This document shows, in pieces, positions 46,991 to 57,545 of a stretch of DNA of 64,000 nucleotides. A model generated the notes under the pieces. It saw nothing but the letters and a program-made list of their open reading frames with translations, was not told where the DNA came from and searched no databases. The position numbers and the translations under genes are program-made. Source of the DNA: Stichopus chloronotus (taxonomy: Eukaryota > Echinodermata > Holothuroidea > Aspidochirotida > Stichopodidae). Every line of letters begins with the position of its first letter. Position 1 is the first letter of the stretch. The stretch is from NCBI GenBank assembly GCA_021234535.1, contig CM037840.1, positions 22,127,059 to 22,191,058 on the forward strand, read 5' to 3'.

Positions 46991-47935
46991 CCAGAGCGTT
47001 GATTCAGCTGAAAGGGTATGGTTTCGTAACATCAACATGTAGGTTGGGGCCAATGGAATTGCGTCCCGGACATCCTATACATTTGGCCTGAGGGCCCAAA
47101 AATGGTGGGGGCAAAAATGCATTTATTCAGCTGAAAATATATGTGGATAAATTTAACTGGAAAAACAATACACCACATGTCTTTAAGTGACCACCGTCTT
47201 GTCCGGGTGTACAGGACAACCTGTTATTGTCATTTATATTGTATGAATTACAAATACGTGTTGCAACTTTCTTTGTCGATTAATAGAGATGCTACCACTG
47301 GTAATTTTGTGATCGTTAGATATACACTTCCCGCGACAAAGATAAATATGAATATATATATATATAATAAATATGAATAAATGCATTATCTACAATGAGA
47401 TCCACCTCCAGTGAGCCTAATGTCTGACCCAACGTATAAGAACAAGTTACTGTCATTGGTATTTTTTTTATGATATACATAAAATGTACTCTTTGAAAGA
47501 AACAAGAAATCTCCGTGTACGTTTTCACTTGAATAAAGTCGTTATGGCCATAAGGCCTATTTGGGGATAGTGCCTAAGCCAATGTATAGCAATAAAGTTG
47601 CTTCATTGGTTTCTTGTGATTTCTCAGCTGTACCCTTTGAAATCCAAAAATAATTATTCATGTATATTCTCAGCCCCGTGCAGGATAAGGTTACTGTTAC
47701 GCCCGTTCTGACTACTGATTCCTAGTGAATATTTTCCAAATAAATTTATCCATGTAGGCCTACTCCTTTTCAGTTGAATAAATGTACTTTCATCACCCAT
47801 TTTGCAACCCCCACCCCTCCTCGACGGCCAAATGTTCAGATTGGTCTCGGTAGCACACCCATTCCTTGATTCCATATGTATTGGTATCATCAAATAGTTT
47901 GTAACTTTTCAGCTGAATGAACGCTCTGGACTCAC
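46985..47935. mobile_element. ~0.95-kb foldback structure
   Basis: The left arm 46985-47165 (CCCAGAGCGTTGATTCAGCT, CATTTGGCC, GCATTTATTCAGCTGAAA, GTGGATAAATTTA) recurs as the reverse complement at about 47730-47935. The core holds two diverged direct copies (about 47415-47510 and 47565-47690) and an (AT)n tract at 47355-47368. Confidence 0.65.
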
Positions 47936-49779
47936 GGACAGACGGACTGTAATGTTTAGTCTTAGTTTTCTTTTGCTCATGGGCATAAATCATCAGTAGT
48001 AGTTTATTACCAGTATCATTAGATTACTTGGTAATAAACAATCGTTTTAAACTGTCAGAACAATGTTTATTACTCGACTGTCAGCATGCAACTATAGTTA
48101 GACAGAAAAGCATTGTTCCAAATTATAAATTTTGTTGCCGGTTTGGTGGGTGTGAAGGAGGTTGCCATGCACGATATACAACAAAGGTAGTCTATACCAT
48201 TTGGTTCAATGACTCCCAATTAAAGGATTTAGTTTCCAGTCTAAGGCCAATCTGGTATTGTATTAACATAAACTGAAGTTTTCAATGGATCTCCAGCTAG
48301 TAACGCTTTCCTGTTTTTTTTTTTTTTTTAATATATTTTAAAGCAACCAATAATTCAAGTTTTTTATCAATTCGGCTTAATAAAATACTCCTTGCAAGAG
48401 GAAAGGTTTTTTTTTTTTTGGTAATGCAAATTTTGTGGAAAACTGCACAAGTCTATTTCGTTTTAGTTTTTAACACTGGAACGCTGGTTAAGCTGAAATT
48501 TTGACCAAATCACCCTGTCATATTTTACATTCCCATAAAGATTCTGACAAACATATAAAAATGGCATTGCATTAAGTTTTGCTTAAAAGTTAGCTGTAAA
48601 TACTGCACTTGCAATGCATAATGTGCTCATAATCCATATGTAAAGAGAACATCGAGAAATTTATGAAAAATTATCTCTGCCAACAACGATCTTTATATTT
48701 CCTAGGCCTTACAGTGTAACATGTTATAGCAAGTGAAACAAGAGTAAGGTGCCGATAGTGACCTTTTTACGTATTTGTCTGTTAGTCGTGTTTATGACCC
48801 ACTTGTTTTGATGAGTGGCTTCGATAATAGTACAGGCCTGATAAAGCACTTCGAAAACACAACTTTCTATAAATTAAGGAGTTCTGAATTCTGAGCAGTA
48901 GACCGTTTTACAGCTTTTCTCTGCAGTGGATTGCTAGTTTTGTATGGTAGATGGCTACTTGTTAGCAGTAGGCCTACATTAATTTCTATAAATTCCTAAT
49001 CATCAGTCGGTCTAGGCCGGTTTATTATTGTATACCTGTGGCAGAATAGGGTGGTGCAATGCGACGCGTCTCACACCGAACGACGGCTTAGTGCCGCTAT
49101 AACTATAGTCGAACAGGATTGGTCTTTGTTGACAAATAACATAGACTTACATACATTAACATTCCACAAGCATCTCGAACTGGCGCCTAAACTAATCATT
49201 GTCTGCATTCCAAAATGAACGGCAAGTTTTACACTTACGTGTGAAGCAGTGGTCCCATCAACATGTGCACACTATATATACTTCCTTCAAAAGTCGCCCC
49301 CTTGTTTTTAGGTAAAAGAGGAAAATTCTCCTCATTTCCAGACCGATATTGCAACCAATTTTCAGTGGTGTATCCAGTACATCCACATAGCCGCTGTAAA
49401 GATTCTAAAGACTCTGAAAACACCCTTCATTCATCGACGGAGTTCAAGGGCCGAAGTTCTTGCAACATATCGGGGAATTCCGTCATTTAAAGAGGCACGC
49501 GTTTTCTCGGAAATTCCTATCAGAATAAATAGAGCAGCCTTTGAGCTGCAGACCATATCCGCTTAAATCCATGTAGGCAATCCACGGAGATGAAAATTTA
49601 TTCCCCCCTTTAATTGCGTTCATAATAGTATGTTCTAGGGTGGAATTAAGTGTGAACATGTTTAATTGCACATGGAGGCATTTGACACTGATTGTAAACA
49701 CTGAGGAATTTTACAGATTCTCACCTTGTTTGTTTGTTTCTTTCTTTCTTTGTTTGTTTGTTTGTTAGACCTACATCTA
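47936..49779. other. Intergenic, no recognised gene
   Basis: AT-rich, with long T runs near 48317 and 48408. A (TTTG/TTTC)n microsatellite lies at 49730-49766. Confidence 0.5.
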
Positions 49780-50150
49780 TGGCCCTATTATATCTAGCAG
49801 AAGATATCACTACAATCACAACAACATTAGACAATAAACAAACAACAATTGGGGTATTGATTGATTTAAGAAAAGCCTTCGATTATTGATCACCATCTGT
49901 TAATTTGTAAACTAGATCACTATTGAAGCCGCGGCATACCTCACAACTGGACAAACAGTTACCTGAGAAAGAGTTGGTACAATTTAACCATTATAGTTCA
50001 GACTGTCAAGAGGTACGCTGTGGAGTACCTCACGGAGCTGTTCTTGGACCTAAGTTATTTATTCTATACTTTACTGATATTTGCAACAATGACACATCTT
50101 TATTAAATGTTGTTCATTTTGACAATGTTTGACAATCGTTGTGTGCCTAC
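49780..50150 (+). pseudogene. Non-LTR retrotransposon (LINE) reverse-transcriptase fragment
   Basis: VLIDLRKAFDY carries the first catalytic Asp region and is followed by a stop. After a frame change, CGVPHGAVLGPKLFILYFTD matches the conserved G(V)PQGS-type RT block of LINEs. The FADD block is missing. It is inactive. Confidence 0.8.
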
Positions 50151-50862
50151 CGAAGCTATGGGCGGATCTCATTTTTGGTAGGCAGATGTTCCACATTAGG
50201 TAAAGAATTCTATAAATGTTAACGGAGGCAATGCCATTTGCTCAACAGGGGTTAATTTGGGAAACATGCATGAACGTATGGACTCTCAAGACATGTATCA
50301 TATTTCGTAAGCATTTCTGCACATTATCGTGATATAACAATGTGATATAATCATGATGTCTAGCTATCAGTCATCATGTTGAGTCAGCAAATGTCATCGT
50401 GTGTACTGATCGTTTGATATATCAATTGGTCATGAGATAAATTACTGAAATATTACAAAACCAAGCATGTTACACATCCTTGCCTTAATGTGCCAGATTC
50501 ATAACGTATCATCGAAACCACAACGCATTCGTGCGTTATGATTTTATTACTAAATTACACTTGGTTACAGTAGCTAGAATTTTGTACATAAATACTCTAA
50601 CGGTTAAGCTTTACTACATGACCGGTCACTAGATTAGAATTTTTTGTTTTAACTACTTTTTAAGTTGTAACATTATCGGATGATTTGTTATTACGTTATA
50701 GGTTCGTTTTACGTTATCGGTTGATTTTTTTTACTACATTCTTGCTTCTTCTTACATTATCGGTTAATTTTTATGTTATCGGTTGTAACATCGCCTCTTG
50801 CCTTTGCCACAACGAGGAGGGTTAAAATAATACGAACAACTGTTATAATATGTCACGAAAGT
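50151..50862. other. No gene recognised
   Basis: AT-rich. The words (T)TACGTTATCGGTT/ACATTATCGGTT recur four or five times between 50670 and 50790 and look like a short degenerate tandem repeat. Confidence 0.5.
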
Positions 50863-51017
50863 TACACTGTAAAAAATGTCTGTAAATTTACAGAAAATAA
50901 AACAAAGAAATAAATAAGAGTTACAGAAATTGTCTGGAAACTAATTACCAGACCATTTCTGTATTCCTTTTGTATTTCTGTAAATGTACATTTTACAATT
51001 TACATTTTAACAGTGTA
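50863..51017. mobile_element. ~155-bp MITE with terminal inverted repeats
   Basis: The ends TACACTGTAAAAAATG and CATTTTAACAGTGTA are inverted. Inside them, TCTGTAAATTTACAGAAA faces TTTCTGTAAATGTACA, and the centre ACAGAAATTGTCTGG...CCAGACCATTTCTGT is another inverted repeat. Nearly the whole unit can fold on itself. There is no coding capacity. Confidence 0.8.
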
Positions 51018-51849
51018 CCAACTTATCTCCGAACAGCTAGTGTTCCAGGTGTGTTATATATCAGGGGCATGGCGACTGAGAGGTGCTCAGGGGAAAGTCA
51101 ACCCCTGGAAATGAATTTGGAGAAAGTAGGCCGGGGATTAGCTTGTTTTTTATCATTTCTCAACGTTTTCTTTAGAATAAAAATTTGAGATATTTCAACT
51201 TTGAGGCAACTAATATCCACGCATGAAGCGTGCCTGATTTCTGTTCCACAGAGGTGCCCCCCCCCCCCCCCTCAATGCGCAGCATGAATATTTTCTTGTA
51301 TTCACGCCTGTGTTATGATCAGTGCAATAAAGCAAGGGCTTGGATCGTCTCCAAAAGTGTGGGGGGCTTTTCACCATATACCAATCGCCGTCCTCTGGGA
51401 GGGGGTAAGGGGAGGGGTGTCTCCTCTTTACAAAACGAAATTAGATGGGGTCTATTTTTACAAATTTTGCTACTTTGGTCAAATTTTAGAAATGTTAATA
51501 TTTTTTTTAAACACAGCGTTGATTTTGTAGTCTATTTATAAGGCCAAAATTCTACATTGTTTACTACTTTCACGTAAAAAGCTGGAATCCTCACATAGTC
51601 ATGTCTCAGTTTAAATCAAATATTGTACTGGCTGATGTTCAGTAAGTATCCTGAAAACCCATGATCATTAAACAATTACCAAAATTAACAAAAAGGAGTT
51701 AGTGATACACATACAAATGTGTAAATATCAATTTTCGTCTGAAAAGGGGTGCTTCTCATGTAAGGATCAATGTTCGTCGATTTGTTACTAAAAGAGACGG
51801 GACATCTGGCCTGATTTTTTTTTCCTAAAAGTGGACTTAACTAGACGTG
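51018..51849. other. No gene recognised
   Basis: Contains a C15 run at 51257-51271. Nothing else nameable. Confidence 0.5.
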
Positions 51850-51990
51850 GAGGCAAGGAAAACATATTGGGGTTGTTTCAAGGCATTACTATCTAAGGGG
51901 AGCGCCACCACTGGTTGGCGGGGAGGGTGAAAGAAAATTGCCCGCCGTCAGATGGCCGGAAACGACACCTCCTGAGTGTTCTAAGTTGCA
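51850..51990. repeat. Dispersed repeat family, copy 4
   Basis: CTAAGGGGAGCGCCACCACT, GGTTGGCGGGGAG and AAAGAAAATTGCCC place it with the segments at 45600 and 46085. Confidence 0.55.
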
Positions 51991-54099
51991 TAACACTCAA
52001 CTTTAAAATAGGAATCTCACGTCTAGAGTTTAATGATGGGAAAAGAAGTTTACAACACCACAATAGTAATAAATCTCAGATGAATTGAGATGATACAAGA
52101 ATCGCGATTGAACTATGCATCCGCTTTCATTTATTTCTGAACCGCTCGGCAAATATTGAGAGCTAAACATACTTTCCAGATACATTCCGTCAGATCTGCG
52201 ACTACTGACGTAAGCTTTAAGCAAAGGGTTGAAATGGAGGAAGCAGTAGTGACTCGATCACAGTTCTTTTTCTTTTAATTTCACATCACAAAAAATGCTG
52301 GGGACAAATGTATTAGTATCCCCTCCTCTCGAAAAAGGGGTTACTTATTGTCTGTCTCCCTCCTCTCAAGTCGACGCCCATGGTGTTGGAGGACTTTGCT
52401 CGGACTCGAAGGGCGTTGGACTGGGACTCGAACAGTTCGACTCCCCCTCCCCCCCCCCCCCCCATTGCCATTAAGCCCATTTCTTAGTTTGCAGAACAGC
52501 TTGATTTTTTAATCAACCAGAGGTTAGGGGTTAGGGTTAGGAGAAATATATCCTCGAATTTATCTTTCAATTAATTGTAATAATATATTTCATCAAATAA
52601 TAATGCATCCTCTTTCATGTATTCTTGGACCACACCTTTAGCCCCACTTTTGCCGTTTGCTCAAAGACCCCCGGATTTCAATATTGCTGCGCATCCCTCC
52701 CCCTATAAAAAACACGTTTCTTTTGGCTATGGCTCCCTTGACCCTAGACGATCAGCTCGATACGATTTGGTGCAATGAAATTGTACAGTTGCAATATTAA
52801 TTTTCTGCTAAAATTGCAATGATGCATGGCGATCATGTCCAGTTGTGTAATGGCTGTATAAACTCAGTGTTCAGTGTCAGAGGTCTCCGGTTCGGCAAAA
52901 TAGGCTATAAACTGTGTACAAACCAAAAGAGAAAACCATGACAGATTGAAAAAATAAAGAAAAAACAATACGAAGAGAAATGAAAGCTAGACAAGGCATT
53001 CCACGGGCAATATCGTAGACAAGTTCCACAGATCACCACCATGGAAAACACCCACCGATGGATGAGAGAAGGGGCACGGGGCTCAAAATTGAAACAAGGG
53101 CACTAATATAGATAGTTACAAGAGACCAAGGTGTGAATACCAAGAACCATCAAACTAAAATACTCGACAAAGTCCACATAATGACTGCTTGCCCTAATAT
53201 GGCCGGAGGGCCTCTACAAAACCTGACGTCACAACATTGCAGCAGCCCTCCGCCGTTCAGTGTGTCAGCACGACGGAATGAAAACGTTGCTCAGTAACAC
53301 GTGGCGCCATAAGCCTAACCTGACCGAACAAAATGACAAATTAGTGAAGAAACCTCTGAGACTTGGAGATACGAACAGACAGAGTGATCTCTGCGAGAGA
53401 TGATAATGATGATAGTGATAATAATATTTACAAGTATTATGCACTGGTCACAAGCGACAGAAACCAGAAGAAGTCCTTTAACTAATGAAAAACAACTTAG
53501 AGTTTTTGCAACTTTTTGAGTTGCATCTACTATCGTCACTTTCGTCACGTGAACATTATTTTCAGACCACTTAGAGAGTAGTCTGCAAATTTTTCTGCTG
53601 GCGAGCCAGTTTCGATGGATTTGCAGCATTCCCGCCGCCAAGTCTTCCCTATGTAAGGGAAGATTACGCAGAAAGTCCTTGTCTGAGCCATTTCTTACCA
53701 ATAGACGTATAGTGGGGCAGGCATGTGAAAAGAATGTTCACTTCTGGAGAAAGTGTAAAAATTCCTCATACAGCGGTATTTTGGAGATTTCAAAGACGAA
53801 ACATTGGAACATTTCCATCTTGCATTTCAATGACCTTTGGCACTCAGTAAACCAGGATATTTTGATACAGTATGCCGAGTTCAATGATGCAATAATTCCA
53901 AACGAATCGGCCGCAATTGTTTTTAACACAGCTTGTCAATACCCGAGTATGTACATTTCACACTAGAACTGTCAGATATGACCATCTCGACCATTTTTTC
54001 CCTACTGTACGTATCCGTCCCACTACTGCACCTATTATCACATCAGCCACACATTGTTGGTTCCACTGGTACTAAGTTACAAAGGAGCGGTGCAGATGA
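51991..54099. other. No gene recognised
   Basis: Holds a C15 run (52449-52463), a few TTAGGG-like words near 52527 and a 128-codon minus-strand ORF (53315-53701) that I do not recognise. Confidence 0.45.
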
Positions 54100-55265
54100 G
54101 GCTTTGTAATATCACACAGAGGGTGGTTGTAAGTGGTCGGTGGTAATTCATCTTGGCCGAATGTTGCTAGTAGGGTCCCCCAAGGGTCTCTGTCGGTATA
54201 CTCTTTTCTGTTTGTTGCTTTTGTTAATGACATTGATGCTGACATTGTGTGTAGAGCCATGACATTTGCTGATGACACTAAACTGTATGTTGACACCCCT
54301 ACGCTGTAAGTGATTCAAAGAGTTTTCAAATAGATTTAGAAAAGATTTTCTCTTGGTCTCGTAAGTGGCAAATGCTGTTCAATAGCGATAACTGCAAGGT
54401 AATACATATTGATAATAATAATCCTAGGTATTCTCACACTTTGAAGGGACAGTCAACGCAAGAGGTTTCTGTGGAAAGGGACTTAACGTATCTACATAGA
54501 TTCTTCATTACAACCATTATGAGCAATATGTGTTGTAGCAGATGAAAGACGGAATAGGATGTTAGGTATGATTAAGGGAAATTTTAATTTCCTTAAGCAA
54601 GACATTATTGTTAGGATGTATAGCTTAGGCTTGCATGGGCGTGGATTCAAGCTTGGAAATCCTAATTTCCTAAAGATTTTGACTTACTTAAAGTCCAGCT
54701 CAGGGCTTCTAGATTGATTAGTGCCCTAAAGGATGTTCCTTACATTAGGTTACGTCTCTTAATTGTTACTCTGCTTGAGCTCAGCATACTACATTCATTT
54801 CAAGTTTACAAGATTGTTCATGGATTTTGATAATATATCCTTTTCGGATTTTTTCAAGTTTGCAAATAGTAAAATTACAAAAGGAAATTGCCTTAAAGAG
54901 AAAATGCAGTCACCCAAATGTTTATTACTATAGTCCCCTATCCTAATTCATGGCTGGCTCTTTTGCATCACGTGGCAATATTTTTGTTATTGGATTGCTG
55001 AATTTATGCAAGTTGTTTCGTTTGAAATACCATGAAGGATACTCCTAAGGTGTAAAAGAGGAGATTTGTATGATTTAGCTGATGCATCAGAATAAAATTG
55101 GGGTGACTGATAATTCCCTGTAAACTCCAGAAGGTTAAAAAAGGTCAACATTCGTCGTTACTTCTTCTCTCAGGAAGTAATTAATGAGTGGAATGGGTTG
55201 CCCAAGGATGTAGTGACGGCAAGAAGTGTTAATTGGTTTAAGAATGCACTGGACAAGTACGCCAA
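54100..55265 (+). pseudogene. LINE reverse-transcriptase remnant, 3' half to C-terminus
   Basis: In order on the plus strand: TQRVVV, a PQGS block, AFVNDIDADI, then MTFADDTKLYV with the catalytic Asp pair. A thumb-like region follows (SWSRKWQMLFNSDNCKVIHI). Near 55155-55260 comes the typical C-terminal block IRRYFFSQEVINEWNGLPKD and then a FKNALDKY ending. The frames are broken repeatedly, so it is inactive. It overlaps in domain content with the fragment at 49780, so the two are separate copies. Confidence 0.85.
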
Positions 55266-57019
55266 AGGAAAAAAAGTGGTTGTAAAATACATCTTGTGGA
55301 ACATTTTACACTTTCTCCAAATCGAGTACAAGCATACCTATGTAACAGATTGTGGTACAAAATGACCTTCCAACGACACATTTTGATAAAGAGCGCCCCA
55401 GAAGAGAATTATAAGTTTGTTTTTTTTTCTAATTTGTCTTATGTTGTGGCCTGCAAGATAATATTCATGAGTATTACTAAGTTGCTATCTCGGACCTCCA
55501 CTGATGATAAAGCAACTGTTCTACGAAGGTTCGCATGCTCTGCGGTACACGTTAAGGAGTAATTGTATTCTAATTGACACTTACAGCAACACTCTCGGTT
55601 CCATCTGTCGTCTGCTTGGGTACATATGTATTAGCATTCTTTTCGGTTGTCATTCCATGACGGTATGTCTTTTGTGCCTCCCCCTAGATTGAACATGGCA
55701 TGTTGTTTCGGAGAAGGTTACCAATGTTTACCTGGACACTGCAGGTAAACATTGATGGCCTTCAATCAACAACATTCCTGCTGCAAGGTTAGAAAAGTTA
55801 AGAGTTATAGGTTGTTACTGATGTTACCTGTAATTAAAGAACGTCAATGTCTGCCCTGGATTTGTTGAGTGTGTTAAACAAGTCACAAAAGAAACGTTTC
55901 AAAGACAAAACAATTAATCAGTATTTTTTTTTATTTCTTTTCTATTGTTTTCTTCTCAAAATAAAATACAAGGCCTATTTCACGTTTCTCTCCACATTGC
56001 CATGAAACCAAGGGTTTTGTCTTTGCTTTCAGGGGGAAACAAAAGGCAATAAAGAGATTGAAAGTTCAGGTAACATCATAAAAAATAAAAAAGACACACA
56101 AAGGTTGCCGATCCTACCAATACTGTGATAAAAACAATGACATGATTCAAATAAAAATGAAAACGATACCAATTTCAAAAAAAAAAATTGTTGCGGGGGA
56201 AACACAAAAGGGAAAATAAAACACTTCATACTAACTTCTGTGTGTTAAACTTTGTGGCAAAGTAAAAAAAAAAAACCCTAGAAACTGATTAAGGGAGAAC
56301 AGAAATGACATTAAACTAAAATTATGAAATAATACATGAAAATTTACATGGTAAAAGGTAAAACACAGGGGAGATAAAACACAAACAAAAAACATTGTAT
56401 ATCTTTACAATTTTGAAATGCTTGGATAGCCAATAAGCATTGGTCGTGAAGCACATTGTATGGTGAACATTGTGTTAAGTTTCCAAACACTAATAGAGAG
56501 GAAACAGAAAAAATGATCACCAACCATTGTCACAACTTGTAAAAATACCTCATCCTGCACACATTAGAAAGTTGAAAAAAAAAAAAAATATCCACACCTT
56601 CCTCGTAAAACTTCTATCAGAATTCCTGAGTAAGCTACTGGTTGAAGGTGATACAGCATAACAAAGGTTGCAGAGAAAACCGGACGAGAGAAACCCAAAA
56701 ACTAAAACAGTGTCGCCACCTGAAACAATGTGAACTGTTACAGTGAAACAGCTCATAAATCCCCCTCCTTCCCCGTACGTCTCCTATTTCCGATCTGTCA
56801 TGATAACCGAAGATAGCTTCAAGTGTCATGATTTCAATAAATTTGTTATTACTTGCTTACATCACAGCAACAACAACAAATAATACCACCAACTAAGCTG
56901 CTCTATGCTCCACTGCATTTGTATTTCCAGCATTCCCTGCCAATGTCTTCCCTGTCCCTGCCCTCCTCTTACCTACCACTGCATACCTTGTTCCTACATT
57001 CTCTGTTCCTGTCTCCGCT
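55266..57019. other. No gene recognised
   Basis: AT-rich with several poly-A runs. No coding or RNA gene recognised. Confidence 0.5.
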
Positions 57020-57545
57020 GATTCTGTCTTCCCTACCACTACATTCCCTGTGAATGCATTCCTTGTTCCTGCCTTGCCTGTTCCTGCCTCAGTCTTCCCT
57101 GCAACTGCAGTCCCTGTCCCTGTCTTACCTGTCCCTGCATTCCCTGTCAATGTCTTATCTGTCCCTGCATTCCCTGTCCCTGTCTTACCTGTCCCTGCAT
57201 TCCCTGTCTTACCTGTCCCTGCATTCCCTGTCAATGTCTTATCTGTCCCTGCATTCCCTGTCCCTGTCTTACACGTCCCTGCATTCCCTGTCTTATCTGT
57301 CCCTGCATTCCCTGTCAATGTCTTATCTGTCCCTGCATTCCCTGTCCATGTCTTACCTGTCCCTGCATTCCCTGTCCCTGTCTTACCTGTCCCTGCATTC
57401 CCTGTCAATGTCTTATCTGTCCCTGCATTCCCTGTCTTACACGTCCCTGCATTCCCTGTCTTGCCTGTCCCTGCATTCCCTGTCCCTGTCTTACCTGTCC
57501 CTACATTCCCTGTCAATGTCTTATCTGTCCCTGCATTCCCTGTCG
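57020..57545. repeat. Hexamer-based minisatellite (24/30-base composite units)
   Basis: Built from CTGTCCCTGCATTCCCTGTC followed by TTAC, with or without an extra CCTGTC or AATGTC. Unit lengths are therefore 24 or 30, always multiples of six. As a result two plus-strand frames (to 57580 and 57785) and one minus-strand frame (56893-57594) stay open for 176-243 codons. These ORFs are low-complexity artefacts. Confidence 0.95.

Noticed and set aside
52521..52545. Telomeric repeat (TTAGGG words)
   Set aside because: Only one or two imperfect units; too short to mean an interstitial telomere.
53315..53701. 128-codon minus-strand ORF
   Set aside because: No recognised motif, a low-complexity Ile run in the middle, and no splice context.
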